Source: an uncultured Alistipes sp. (GTDB lineage Bacteria > Bacteroidota > Bacteroidia > Bacteroidales > Rikenellaceae). Taken from it: a DNA stretch of 45,438 nucleotides. The position numbers and the translations under genes are program-made. The notes under the pieces were generated by a model. The model searched no databases. It had not been told where the DNA came from and saw nothing but the letters and a program-made list of their open reading frames with translations. Positions 1 to 8,570 of the stretch are shown piece by piece; the first letter of the stretch is position 1, and each line of letters opens with the position of its first letter. The stretch lies in the NCBI GenBank assembly GCA_947573795.1, contig CANPHE010000021.1:1-45438 (forward strand). Reading direction: 5' to 3'.

Positions 1-55
1 AACCGTTGGGACGAGCCCTCCAGGCCAAGGCGAAGATCGCCGTACCGATCACGGC
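1..55. repeat. 55-bp exact direct repeat of the glpT-like gene 3' region
   Basis: Bases 1-55 are identical to 11323-11377, which lie inside the 3' end of the GlpT-family gene. The match ends at base 55, where the sequence passes straight into integrase coding sequence. Because the repeat starts at the first base of the window, its true left limit is unknown. It may be an attachment-site or rearrangement duplication. It may also be a graph-assembly join, since 55 is a common k-mer length. Confidence 0.9.
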
Positions 56-1075
56 AGGACTGACCCCTATTCTGGCCCACATCACCACCAACGGTATCTC
101 CAAAGAAATCTACATCCAGTGTTCGGTTCCTGCCGACAAATGGAACCAAGCCAAAGAGCGGGCGACCGGCAAAGACAAGCTATGTTAGCAGGTCAATTCC
201 TATTTGGACGATTATCGTGCAAGGATTCTCGCCGTGCGGCAGGAGCTGATTGCCAAAGGTTACGAGTGCAATTGCATTCAGATTAGGGAGCGCTTGCAGA
301 ATCCTACCATGCTTTCGATTATGTTCCTTGCAAAATTGGAAAAATACTGCAAGAAACGACAGACGGAAGTCGGCATGCGGACTATTTAACTAACGGCGAA
401 TAAGTATCATCGGGTATTGCGGTATTTAAAAGAATATATTGTTACACATTACAGTAGAGAGGATATTTTGCTTTCGACTGTCGGTTACGAGTTTCTCGAC
501 GGCTTTAATACGTTTTTGCAAACAGCCTATAACTGCAAGCACAACGGCGCTGTGAACCTGCTCGATTGCGTGAAGAACTTCACCCGTTACTGTCTACGCA
601 TCGAATGGATTGAGAAAGACCCATTTCGGAACTACAAACTCAAAGAGGAGCACAACAAGGAGAAAGACCACCTAACAAAAGAGGAATTAGAGACGCTGGA
701 GCGAAAGAGGCTGCCCAACGAACGGCTGGATCGGATTCGGGATGTCTTTGCTTTTTATTGTTTGACCGGTTTGGCATTCATGGATGCAGAGCACTTGCGG
801 CAGGAACATATCCGTACGGATGATAACGGAACGTAAGCCGCGAGAAAAGACGGCCGTTTTGAGTCGTATTCCGTTGTTGCCGTACCCGTTGGCTTTGCTG
901 AAAAAATACGAACGGGATGCAGAGGTACGAACGGCAGGTAAACTGTTGCCGGTTCCCAGCAATCAGAAGATGAATGCTTATCTGAAAGAGATTGCCGACT
1001 TGTGCAATATTCCGAAGAATCTGACTACACCGTAACAAAACATACCTTCGCTTGTTTGGTTGTGGAATACGGAAT
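56..1075 (+). pseudogene. Decayed CTn-type tyrosine integrase
   Basis: The reading frame is broken several times but encodes successive parts of a Bacteroides-type tyrosine recombinase. The arm-binding segment contains ITTNGISKEIYIQC (about 85-130). The SAM-like core domain contains NCKHNGAVNLL (about 530-570). The catalytic start contains LTKEELETLERKRLPNERLDR (residues split over 672-735) and the tail contains HTFACLVVEYGMPID (about 1042-1085). Stops occur near 188 and 389 and a frameshift near 835. At the usual H-T-A-R box the sequence is shifted again and the Arg position reads Lys. The normal first codons are missing because the gene is fused to the 55-bp repeat. It is surely inactive. 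Confidence 0.85.
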
Positions 1076-1471
1076 GCCGATCGACTGCGACAGGATTTGG
1101 ATGACCGAAATGGAGTTGGCGAAGTTATTCGGAGTTATCGTTCGGACGATTCGAGCGACGATCAAAGGCTCGGTATTGTGTCAACATTGGCTAACAGCAA
1201 GGTGCGTATCGAGTAACTCGATACCTTTTGAGTTACTCAAAAGCCTTGGCTATTCGCCTTCGTTTTCTCGCCTCGGCAGAGCATAAACTTCGTTCAGCTC
1301 TGCACTCGGCTTGCTGAAAACGTTGCCCTGACAGGGAGCAATCGCATCTCTGAAGTCGGACGATTATAATCGCAATAGCCAATGTCCGAAAACGTTGTTG
1401 CTGAATTAAAATGAGCTTTACAACAAACCGAACGACGAAATAATTCGTTATTTTTGCAAAAAAGTTACGGA
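1076..1471 (+). other. Mobile-element debris and AraC upstream region
   Basis: After the integrase remnant, a stretch near 1090-1190 can be read as WMTEMELAKLFGVIV, which resembles small DNA-binding proteins of Bacteroidales mobile elements but is truncated. The rest (1190-1440) has short inverted repeats such as GAGTAACTC...GAGTTACTC near 1210-1250 and no supportable gene. The motif TATTTTTGC at about 1449-1457 fits the TAnnTTTG promoter and would serve the AraC gene. Confidence 0.45.
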
Positions 1472-2287
1472 ATGGAACGATTGGAAGTATTCGACTGTTC
1501 GAATGTCTTGATAGCGAGTTTTTTCACCGATGACCGGGGCTGTGCCCACGAAAACCGGGAGCATACGCTTATCTATTTGTGTTCCGGCGAGCTCGAAATC
1601 GAAGAGCGCGGCAAGAAGACTGTGTTGCATCCGGGCGAGTGCGCTTTCATGAGGCGGGATAACCGGGTGTGGTTGCAGAAACATGCCGATGCCGAGCATC
1701 CGTATCGTTCCGTCGTGTTGAAATTCACGAAACCGTTTCTGCGGGAGTTCTACCGAACGCTCGATCGGAAAACGATTCCCGCGGAATCGAAGCGCGGGAA
1801 AGTGAGCCTGCGGGTATTGCCGAATAACCGGCCCGATATCCGCAGTCTGTTCGAGTCGGTGATTCCCTATTTCGACGCGGGCGTGCAGCCCTCCGACGAC
1901 GTGTTAAAGCTCAAGATGATCGAAGGGGCTTATGTACTGCTCAACACGGATCGGAACCTCTATGCTTCGCTGTTCGATTTCGTCGATCCGTGGAAAATAG
2001 ATATCATCGACTATCTGAACGAGAACTACATGTATGACCTGTCGATGGAGGAGATCGCAAGCTATACGGGCCGCAGCTTGGCGACATTCAAGCGCGATTT
2101 CGCCAAGGTGAGCGATTTGACGCCGCAGAAATGGCTTATCAAACGACGGTTGGAAGCGGCGCACGAGTTGATAAAGTCCGGCAAGAAACGAGTGACGGAA
2201 GCCTGCTTCGATGTCGGGTTCAAGAACCTGTCGCACTTCTCGAAAGTCTATAAGGAGACCTACGGTTATGCCCCCAGCATGATTTGA
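1472..2287 (+). CDS. AraC-family transcriptional regulator
   Basis: The product is about 271 aa. Residues 1-160 form a cupin-like sensing domain, with HPGECAFMRRD marking the turn. Residues 170-271 form an AraC double helix-turn-helix (YLNENYMYDLSMEEIASYTG, then CFDVGFKNLSHFSKVYK). ATG 1472 is chosen because an in-frame TTG at 1454 lies inside the TAnnTTTG promoter element and so would be untranscribed. A hairpin terminator follows at 2330-2359. It lies upstream of and codirectional with the acetyltransferase/aldo-keto reductase genes and probably activates them or the whole redox cluster. The effector is not predictable. Confidence 0.85.
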   Translation: MERLEVFDCSNVLIASFFTDDRGCAHENREHTLIYLCSGELEIEERGKKTVLHPGECAFMRRDNRVWLQKHADAEHPYRSVVLKFTKPFLREFYRTLDRKTIPAESKRGKVSLRVLPNNRPDIRSLFESVIPYFDAGVQPSDDVLKLKMIEGAYVLLNTDRNLYASLFDFVDPWKIDIIDYLNENYMYDLSMEEIASYTGRSLATFKRDFAKVSDLTPQKWLIKRRLEAAHELIKSGKKRVTEACFDVGFKNLSHFSKVYKETYGYAPSMI

Positions 2288-2329
2288 GCCGGGAGGAAAT
2301 CCGCAATGAACCTCACGACAAAGCAATTT

Positions 2330-2359
2330 GAGCCTCGCAGCAAAGCCGCTGCGGGGCTC
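2330..2359 (+). terminator. Intrinsic terminator after the AraC gene
   Basis: The arms GAGCCTCGCAGC and GCTGCGGGGCTC pair over 12 bp with one G-T wobble around the loop AAAGCC. A TCTCTTT run follows. Near copies stand at 5602-5631 and 6935-6964. Confidence 0.75.
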
Positions 2360-2367
2360 TCTCTTTA

Positions 2368-2376
2368 CCTTTGCAA
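2368..2376 (+). promoter_or_regulatory. TAnnTTTG promoter for the acetyltransferase-AKR operon
   Basis: TACCTTTGC (about 2366-2374) matches the Bacteroidota -7 box TAnnTTTGC. It lies directly after the terminator and 12 bases before ATG 2386. Confidence 0.65.
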
Positions 2377-2385
2377 AAAAACATC

Positions 2386-2955
2386 ATGGAAAAGGATATT
2401 TTCGCAAGGGATTTGAACGGCGAGATGGTTTCGCCCAATGACGCAGGCTACGAAGAGCTGATTGCCGACATCTTCGCCACGATGAAGACGGCCACGGAGA
2501 TGAACACGGGCTACCGCACGCCCGAAGAGATCCACGAATTTATGGGGTGTATCCTCGGTAAGCCGCTCGACGGGAGCACCACCGTACTGCCGCCGCTCTA
2601 CATCGACTACGGCAAGCCCGTGACTATCGGCAAGGGTTGTTTTATCCAGCAGTGCTGTACCTTCTTCGGACGCGGCGGCATCACCATCGGTAACGACGTA
2701 TTTATCGGCCCCAAAGTGAATCTGATAACGATCAACCACGACCCCGATCCCGACAACCGCAGCGCCACCTACGGACGCCCCATCGTCATCGAGGACAAGG
2801 TGTGGATCGGTATCAACTCCACGATATTGCCGGGTGTCAGGATCGGTTATGGAGCCATCGTCGGCGCCGGCAGCGTGGTGACGAAAGACGTTCCGGCCAT
2901 GACCGTCGTGGCAGGCAATCCGGCAAGAATCATTAAAACAATCGAACCCCGATAA
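2386..2955 (+). CDS. Maltose/galactoside O-acetyltransferase family protein
   Basis: This 189-aa protein is a left-handed beta-helix (hexapeptide repeat) acetyltransferase of the LacA/Maa type. It has an N-terminal maltose-acetyltransferase-like helix region (about 1-60). The hexapeptide coils from about residue 70 include GKGCFIQQCC, GNDVFIGPKVNL, the active-site His in TINHDPDP, and GAGSVVTKDVPAMTVVAGNPARII. It transfers acetyl from acetyl-CoA to a sugar or similar hydroxyl. The natural substrate is unknown. ATG 2386 is preferred over the in-frame TTG at 2371, which is part of the promoter box. The next gene starts 3 bases after its stop, so the two are cotranscribed. Confidence 0.9.
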   Translation: MEKDIFARDLNGEMVSPNDAGYEELIADIFATMKTATEMNTGYRTPEEIHEFMGCILGKPLDGSTTVLPPLYIDYGKPVTIGKGCFIQQCCTFFGRGGITIGNDVFIGPKVNLITINHDPDPDNRSATYGRPIVIEDKVWIGINSTILPGVRIGYGAIVGAGSVVTKDVPAMTVVAGNPARIIKTIEPR

Positions 2956-2958
2956 ACT

Positions 2959-4116
<1,158 letters not shown>

Positions 4117-4178
4117 GAATCCGTAAAAAAGGTAGCTTAATCCGTAATCGGTCTATCGTCCGGACGGCAAAACGGCCT

Positions 4179-4186
4179 TACCTTTG
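4179..4186 (+). promoter_or_regulatory. TAnnTTTG promoter before the ABM lipoprotein gene
   Basis: TACCTTTG at 4179-4186 lies 93 bases before ATG 4279, in the 160-base gap after the reductase gene. The leader is long but no other start is convincing. Confidence 0.5.
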
Positions 4187-4278
4187 ACAAAAAATAATCG
4201 GGATCGCAGTCGCACGGACTTTTCGGAAACGAAGCCCGTTTGCCGAAAGCCGAAGCGGCGATAAACCAAGATACGGAT

Positions 4279-4755
4279 ATGAGAAAATTAGTATGGGTTG
4301 CGCTCTCCGCAGTTCTTTGTTCGTGCGGAATGGCATCGAAAAGAGATTGCCGGCATCGGAATACGAAAGCGCCGACGGTCGTCGGTGCGGAGCACGGAGA
4401 CAAAGCCAAGTGTGCCAAGGAGCCGATGGCGGCCGACGGCATCGTGCGGCTGTCGAAAATCGAGGTTTACCCGCAGTACCTCGACGAGTATATGAAATAC
4501 GCGACCGAGGTGGGCGAAATTTCGCTGCGCACCGAGCCGGGCGTGCTGACCATGTACGCCGTCGGCGAAAAGGAGAATCCCTGCAAGATCACCATTCTCG
4601 AAACCTATGCGAGCCGGACGGCTTACGAAAAGCATATTGCCTCGGAGCATTTTCAGAAATACAAGCAGGGAACGCTGCATATGGTAAAATCATTGGTATT
4701 GTCCGACCAGACGCCGCTCAACCCTGCCAGCCGAATCGATAACTTCATTCAATAA
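4279..4755 (+). CDS. Lipoprotein with antibiotic-biosynthesis-monooxygenase (ABM) fold
   Basis: The product is about 158 aa with a short lipoprotein signal (ALSAVLCSCGMAS, Cys near residue 14-16). A polar linker follows, then a ferredoxin-like ABM domain from about residue 55 (VRLSKIEVYPQYLDEYMKYA, ETYASRTAYEKHIASEHFQK). Small ABM enzymes such as YgiN oxidise quinols without a metal or prosthetic group. Here the protein would sit at the membrane facing the periplasm. ATG 4279 is used because it starts the signal peptide. The next gene begins 6 bases after the stop. The precise substrate cannot be read from the sequence. Confidence 0.82.
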   Translation: MRKLVWVALSAVLCSCGMASKRDCRHRNTKAPTVVGAEHGDKAKCAKEPMAADGIVRLSKIEVYPQYLDEYMKYATEVGEISLRTEPGVLTMYAVGEKENPCKITILETYASRTAYEKHIASEHFQKYKQGTLHMVKSLVLSDQTPLNPASRIDNFIQ

Positions 4756-4761
4756 AGAATC

Positions 4762-5574
4762 ATGAACAAAATCATTTTAATTTTCCTATTCAGCTTTCTA
4801 ACACTCCATGTTATGGCACAGCAAAAAATAGTACAGACCGCCGGGCGCGACCAGTTAGGCGAGTTCGCTCCCAAATTCGCGGAGCTCAACGACGATGTTC
4901 TTTTCGGCGAAGTATGGAACCGTCCGGGGCTGAGCCCCCACGACCGCAGCATGATTACCGTAGCGACGCTGGTCGGCAAGGGAATCATCGATTCGTCGCT
5001 CGGACACCACTTGCAATTCGCCAAGGCCAACGGCGTGACGCGGACCGAGATTTCGGAGATGCTCACCCACATCGCCTTTTATGCCGGCTGGCCCAATGCG
5101 TGGGGCGCATTCCGGTTGGCCAAAGAAGTCTGGGCCGAGGACACGACCGGCGAGGATGCCAAGGCGGCCTTCCAGCGCCAGATGATCTTTCCCATCGGCG
5201 AGCCAAACACGGCGTATGCGAAGTATTTCATCGGCAACAGCTACCTCGCCCGCATTTCGTCGGAACAGGTTCCCATTGCCAACGTGACGTTCGAGCCCCG
5301 TTGCCGCAACAACTGGCATATCCACCGTGCGACCAGTGGTGGCGGACAGATGTTGATCGGCGTAGCGGGTCGCGGCTGGTATCAGGAGGAGGGCAAACCC
5401 GCCGTAGAGATTCTGCCCGGTACGGTCATCCACATTCCGGCGAACGTGAAGCATTGGCACGGTGCGGCGGCCGACAGCTGGTTCGCACACCTGGCGTTCG
5501 AAATCTCCGGGGAAAATGCCTCCAACGAGTGGCTCGAACCCGTCATCGATGAAGAGTATGATAAATTGAAATAG
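4762..5574 (+). CDS. Exported carboxymuconolactone decarboxylase-cupin fusion
   Basis: This 270-aa protein has a signal peptide ending in VMAQ (about residue 19). A carboxymuconolactone decarboxylase (CMD) domain follows (about 25-125, SLGHHLQFAKANGVTRTEI). A cupin domain covers about 150-260. The cupin metal site is visible as NNWHIHRATSGGGQ and NVKHWHGA. The CMD domain lacks the CxxC of AhpD-type peroxidases, so peroxidase activity is unlikely and a decarboxylase or structural role fits better. It directly follows the ABM lipoprotein gene in one operon and ends at a bidirectional hairpin shared with the convergent HxlR gene. Confidence 0.9.
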   Translation: MNKIILIFLFSFLTLHVMAQQKIVQTAGRDQLGEFAPKFAELNDDVLFGEVWNRPGLSPHDRSMITVATLVGKGIIDSSLGHHLQFAKANGVTRTEISEMLTHIAFYAGWPNAWGAFRLAKEVWAEDTTGEDAKAAFQRQMIFPIGEPNTAYAKYFIGNSYLARISSEQVPIANVTFEPRCRNNWHIHRATSGGGQMLIGVAGRGWYQEEGKPAVEILPGTVIHIPANVKHWHGAAADSWFAHLAFEISGENASNEWLEPVIDEEYDKLK

Positions 5575-5601
5575 TATCAGGACTTCTCAACAAAGCAAAT
5601 T

Positions 5602-5631
5602 AAGCCTCGCAACAAATACGTTGCGGGGCTT
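5602..5631. terminator. Bidirectional terminator between convergent genes
   Basis: AAGCCTCGCAAC pairs with GTTGCGGGGCTT around AAATAC. Flanking A-rich and T-rich tracts allow termination from either strand. It lies between the CMD-cupin stop (5574) and the HxlR stop (5635). Confidence 0.75.
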
Positions 5632-5634
5632 TGC

Positions 5635-6000
5635 TTATTCCTGCTTCGTATTCAGGTTTCCCATTTCGTCGAACATCTCCCGGTGCTCGTTGCCCCATGC
5701 ATCCATCATGCGGATGATCGGCACGAGCGAGCGACCGAGTTCGGTTAAAAAGTATTCCGATTTCATCGGCACGGTATCGTATACCACCCTGCGCACGATG
5801 CCGACCGCCTCCAATTCGCCGAGCTGTTGTACCAGCACGCGCCTTGTCGCACCTTTTATGGCACGCTGGAATTCCACGGGACGGTGGATGCCTTGGGTCA
5901 TGCAGTTAATCAGATAGGGTTTCCGCTTCGCACCCATGACGTACTGCGTAATTGTTACGCCGCAGTCCAAATCGATCGGAGGTATCTTATATTCGTACAT
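5635..6000 (-). CDS. HxlR-family transcriptional regulator
   Basis: The 121-aa winged-helix protein carries the HxlR hallmark Cys near the N-terminus (DLDCGVTITQYVMGAKRKP) and the HTH/wing region RVLVQQLGELEAVGIVRRVVY. Such regulators usually sense electrophiles, quinones or disulfide stress through that Cys. Start ATG 6000 is chosen because the upstream TACCTTTGC box (6007-6015 on this strand) lies just before it. Earlier in-frame codons would fall within the promoter. A perfect 16-bp palindrome lies 49 bases upstream. It is convergent with the CMD-cupin gene and is a good candidate sensor for the redox cluster. Confidence 0.88.
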   Translation of the reverse strand: MYEYKIPPIDLDCGVTITQYVMGAKRKPYLINCMTQGIHRPVEFQRAIKGATRRVLVQQLGELEAVGIVRRVVYDTVPMKSEYFLTELGRSLVPIIRMMDAWGNEHREMFDEMGNLNTKQE

Positions 6001-6006
6001 CGGTTG

Positions 6007-6015
6007 CAAAGGTAG
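6007..6015 (-). promoter_or_regulatory. HxlR gene promoter (TACCTTTGC)
   Basis: Read on the minus strand, TACCTTTGC matches TAnnTTTGC and sits a few bases before the HxlR start codon, giving a very short leader. Confidence 0.65.
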
Positions 6016-6020
6016 GTAAA

Positions 6021-6064
6021 TACCGCGATAGGAAAAAAGAATCATACCGTGATAAATTTATCAC
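6021..6064. promoter_or_regulatory. Candidate HxlR operator: palindrome plus direct repeats
   Basis: GTGATAAATTTATCAC (6049-6064) is a perfect 16-bp palindrome. TACCGCGATA (6021-6030) and TACCGTGATA (6045-6054) form a direct repeat 24 bases apart. All lie between the HxlR promoter and a rightward TAATTTTGC box at about 6092-6100. This is a normal position for an autoregulatory, divergent operator. Confidence 0.55.
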
Positions 6065-6091
6065 ATATTGCAGTTGCATAGTGCCTTATCT

Positions 6092-6170
6092 AATTTTGCA
6101 GCCAGAAATACAGCAAATGTATGAAACGATTTTGGCAACTACATACAGTTTTATACTAAGTCGGCCCTAA
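6092..6170 (+). pseudogene. Promoter and truncated start of a lost HxlR-divergent gene
   Basis: A TAATTTTGC promoter box at about 6092-6100 is followed by ATG 6120 or so, opening MYETILATTYSFILSRP and then a stop at about 6170. The peptide is only 17 aa and unlike any family I know. Position and promoter suggest the first codons of a gene whose body was replaced by unrelated DNA. HxlR regulators usually control a divergent gene, so its real target may be gone here. Confidence 0.35.
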
Positions 6171-6445
6171 CGTCCTATCACGTTGCGGGTTGTAGCAGAA
6201 GTCCCCTCCGAGGAGGGGATTTACGGCGCGTCGCTTTCAGCAACAACTGTGCGCCGTTTCTGCTGCTGCGGCTCGGCAATTCGAACCAGTTCGATTGCAC
6301 TCGCCTTGCACCGCAGTTAGGGGAAGGTCAGATCTGTAAACGCGGCCAAAGGCCGCGAGACAACGACGGTCCTAAGAGCGCTAACGTGCGAAAAACCAGC
6401 GAGGTGTAAAGTTGTATATAGTTACTATGATTTTTAACCGCAGGG
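6171..6445. other. Non-coding insert upstream of the GlcG-like gene
   Basis: No gene is supported. The stretch has short hairpins (CCCCTCCGAGGAGGGG at 6207-6222, CGCGGCCAAAGGCCGCG at 6342-6358). It also has a segment near 6362-6380 (ACGGTCCTAAGAGCG) that only partly resembles conserved 23S rRNA. Its right border cuts into the signal-peptide region of the next gene, so it probably arrived by insertion or recombination. Confidence 0.4.
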
Positions 6446-6907
6446 GTGCTTGCAATCCTCTCAATGACATGCAGTATGGCTCAAATCAATGAACGGGAAA
6501 TTCTGTCGGACCGTTTGTGCGACAAGTTGTGCGCCGCGGCGCATGAGAAAAGTAAGGAGTTAGGCATCGACATCAGCTTCGCCATTGCCGATCGTAACGG
6601 ATTGCCTCGTGTCTACCGGCGTTACGGCGATGCGCTGGTATTGAGCATCACGCTCGTACCGGGCAAGGCGTACACGGCGGCCGTTACGCAATGCAAGACG
6701 AAAGACGTAGCGGCGGCAGCGGCCGAAGGCGCTCCGTTGATGGGTATCCAGACGAACGATCCGCGCATCACACTCGTCGCGGGCGGTTATCCGCTTTTCG
6801 TGGATGGAAAGATCGTCGGAGCGATCGGCGTAGGCGGCGGCACCGAAATGCAGGACTGCGAAATCGCCGAACACATAGTGAAGGTATTCGAGCATTTCGT
6901 CGAATGA
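6446..6907 (+). CDS. GlcG/HbpS-like heme-binding family protein, 5' end disturbed
   Basis: The 153-aa protein is of the GlcG/HbpS family (Pfam Haem_degrading). The mature part from about residue 15 has the typical SFAIADRNGLPRVYRR, KAYTAAVTQCKTKDVAA and GGYPLFVDGKIVGAIGVGGG segments. The start is odd. GTG 6446 lies in the middle of what reads as a signal peptide (FLTAG upstream, then VLAILSMTCSMAQ). An in-frame TGA at 6428-6430 rules out a longer frame. The original start and part of the signal may have been lost, leaving a doubtful export signal. A hairpin terminator follows at 6935. Confidence 0.75.
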   Translation: MLAILSMTCSMAQINEREILSDRLCDKLCAAAHEKSKELGIDISFAIADRNGLPRVYRRYGDALVLSITLVPGKAYTAAVTQCKTKDVAAAAAEGAPLMGIQTNDPRITLVAGGYPLFVDGKIVGAIGVGGGTEMQDCEIAEHIVKVFEHFVE

Positions 6908-6934
6908 AAAATCCGATCCTCCGAACAGTCGGTC

Positions 6935-6964
6935 GAGCCCCGCAACGAATACGTCGCGGGGCTC
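6935..6964 (+). terminator. Intrinsic terminator after the GlcG-like gene
   Basis: GAGCCCCGCAACG and CGTCGCGGGGCTC pair around AATA, and TGTTTT follows. It is the third member of the hairpin family seen at 2330 and 5602. Confidence 0.75.
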
Positions 6965-7013
6965 TGTTTTGGGCTTTGTAAATATTCATACTCTTGCATC
7001 GAAAGGTGAATTA

Positions 7014-7135
7014 TACTTTTGCGATTTTCGCGGGATATGCTCAATGGATTTGCTCGATCTGTTCCGAAAAGAAGAGGATGCAGAAATCAAATGACGAAAA
7101 ATGCCGGATGAACTTTACGGCAAAATGAATTGAGC
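7014..7135 (+). pseudogene. Short promoter-driven gene remnant
   Basis: TACTTTTGC (7014-7022) fits the promoter motif. ATG 7044 follows, encoding MDLLDLFRKEEDAEIK and then TGA. The same frame continues after the stop as RKMPDELYGKMN and a second stop at about 7132. A diverged hairpin (GACGAAC...GTTCGTC near 7136-7157) ends the unit. It may be a nonsense-disrupted small gene or the start of a deleted one. Confidence 0.3.
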
Positions 7136-7167
7136 CGACGAACAAAGCCCGTTCGTCCGATTCCGGT

Positions 7168-7176
7168 TATATTTGC
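7168..7176 (+). promoter_or_regulatory. Promoter of the flavodoxin operon (TATATTTGC)
   Basis: It is a perfect TAnnTTTGC match ending 17 bases before ATG 7194. Confidence 0.65.
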
Positions 7177-7193
7177 AATATAAACCAATAAAT

Positions 7194-7871
7194 ATGAAAA
7201 AGTTTTTGTATCTTCTTTTCGCAATGGCCATCGTAGTGGGATTGAACGCCTGTTCTCCCGACGACGACCCGGTGAACGAACCGCCCGTAGAAAATCCCGG
7301 CACACCGGATGCTCCCGATGAGCCTAAGAATCCGGACCCCAATCCGAATCCGACAACGGGAAAGGCGCTCATCGTCTATTACAGTTTTACAAACAACGTG
7401 CATACCGTCGTGGGCGACCTGCGCACGCAGATCAAAGCCGACGTAATACGGGTGGAACCGGCCGAGAAAGGACTCGATTACGCGGCGAACAACTACGCCA
7501 TCGGCAGCGCGCAGATTCAGGCCATACGGAACAATCCCGGCAGTGCTTCTTCCTATCCGGCAATCGACCCCGTAGAGGTGGACTTCGGGCAGTACGGCAC
7601 CATCATCGTGGCGGCTCCACTTTGGTGGAGCAACATGGCGGCTCCTTTGCAGACGTTCCTGTTCCATCACGGTGCGGAGATGGCCGGCAAGCGTATCGGT
7701 CTGATCGTATCGAGTTCGAGCAGCGGCATCAGCGGCGTGGAATCGGACGCCAAGCGGTTGATTCCCGACGGAAACTTCCTGACGCCGAGCCTTTGGATTC
7801 GTTCGTCCCAGACATCCGACTGCCACTCGATGATAGTCCGGTGGCTGAAAGAGACAGGATTCACGAAATAA
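7194..7871 (+). CDS. Flavodoxin-like lipoprotein
   Basis: The product is about 225 aa. A lipoprotein signal ends at LNAC (Cys about residue 19). A Pro/Asp/Asn-rich tether follows (about 20-55), then a flavodoxin fold (about 58-225). The FMN phosphate loop is at YYSFTNNVHT, and the strand TIIVAAPLWWSNMAAP carries the aromatic residues that often stack on the flavin ring. The tether suggests it is membrane-anchored in the periplasm or surface side, passing electrons near the Tat-exported reductase. ATG 7194 is chosen because a TTG at 7173 lies in the promoter box. A second flavodoxin gene starts 9 bases after the stop. Confidence 0.88.
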   Translation: MKKFLYLLFAMAIVVGLNACSPDDDPVNEPPVENPGTPDAPDEPKNPDPNPNPTTGKALIVYYSFTNNVHTVVGDLRTQIKADVIRVEPAEKGLDYAANNYAIGSAQIQAIRNNPGSASSYPAIDPVEVDFGQYGTIIVAAPLWWSNMAAPLQTFLFHHGAEMAGKRIGLIVSSSSSGISGVESDAKRLIPDGNFLTPSLWIRSSQTSDCHSMIVRWLKETGFTK

Positions 7872-7880
7872 ACCGCAAAT

Positions 7881-8432
7881 ATGAAAACAAGAACGCTTTT
7901 ATTCATTGCTGTCATTTTTTTATTCACGAGTTTACAGATTATGGCACAGAATAACGACAAACACATCCTCGTCGCCTATTTCTCGGCGACGGGAACGACA
8001 GCACGAGCCGCCGAAAAATTGGCGGATGTCACGGGCGGCGAACTTTATGCGATTACGCCCGTCGAATCTTACACGAGTGCCGACCTCGACTGGAACGACA
8101 AGCAGTCGCGCAGTTCGGTGGAGATGAAAGACCCGAAATCGCGGCCGGCACTCAAGGGCAAAAAGGAGAATATCGCCGATTACGATGTCGTCTTTATCGG
8201 TTATCCCATTTGGTGGGACCTTGCGCCGCGCGTTGTCAATACATTCATCGAAAGCCACAACCTGAAAGGCAAAACCGTCATTCCGTTCGCCACCTCCGGA
8301 GGCTCCACGCTCGCAGGCAGCGCGTCAGCGTTGAAGAGAAGTTACCCCTCCCTGAACTGGAAAGAGGGACGGCTTCTCAATCCTACCGACGAGAAAACTA
8401 TCTGCACGTGGATCGAGAAATTAGGATTCTAA
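7881..8432 (+). CDS. Exported flavodoxin
   Basis: This 183-aa flavodoxin has a signal peptide ending at IMAQ (about residue 23) and the FMN loop FSATGTTARAAEKLA. VVFIGYPIWWDLAPRVV lies near the ring-binding loop, and PFATSGGSTLAGSASALK follows. Unlike the upstream protein it has no lipid anchor, so it should be soluble in the periplasm. Exported flavodoxins are common in Bacteroidota clusters with CMD and aldo/keto reductase genes. The electron donor and acceptor are not known. It is cotranscribed with the flavodoxin lipoprotein. Confidence 0.9.
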   Translation: MKTRTLLFIAVIFLFTSLQIMAQNNDKHILVAYFSATGTTARAAEKLADVTGGELYAITPVESYTSADLDWNDKQSRSSVEMKDPKSRPALKGKKENIADYDVVFIGYPIWWDLAPRVVNTFIESHNLKGKTVIPFATSGGSTLAGSASALKRSYPSLNWKEGRLLNPTDEKTICTWIEKLGF

Positions 8433-8450
8433 CCGCTTACAAATGAAAGT

Positions 8451-8570
8451 ATGATAACACCCTTATTTATCGGCGGTCTGGGCATGCAGGAGGTGTTGCT
8501 GATCGCATTGGTCGTATTGCTGTCATCACACTCTCGCTCGTCTTGTCGATGTGGTAGCCGTGCGAAGTAA
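8451..8570 (+). pseudogene. tatA 5' fragment fused to a tatC 3' fragment
   Basis: The first 24 codons, MITPLFIGGLGMQEVLLIAL then VVLL, match the membrane helix of TatA, but the FGGKKIPE hinge and amphipathic helix are missing. The frame instead runs into SSHSRSS and stops after 39 codons. In another frame the following bases (about 8521-8560) read VITLSLVLSMW, a stop, then a degraded stretch with EV. This resembles the last TatC membrane segment (MWLLYEV). An internal deletion joining neighbouring tatA and tatC genes explains both. The TatA part is clear and the TatC part is inference. Confidence 0.6.

Noticed and set aside
1454..1471. Upstream TTG starts for the AraC gene (and similarly at 2371 and 7173)
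   Set aside because: In each case the TTG is part of the TAnnTTTG promoter box, upstream of the expected transcript start. A nearby ATG fits the family.
6362..6380. A short stretch resembling the conserved 23S rRNA ACGGTCCTAAGGTAGCG segment
   Set aside because: Only about 12 bases agree and neither flank continues rRNA. No rRNA gene is present.
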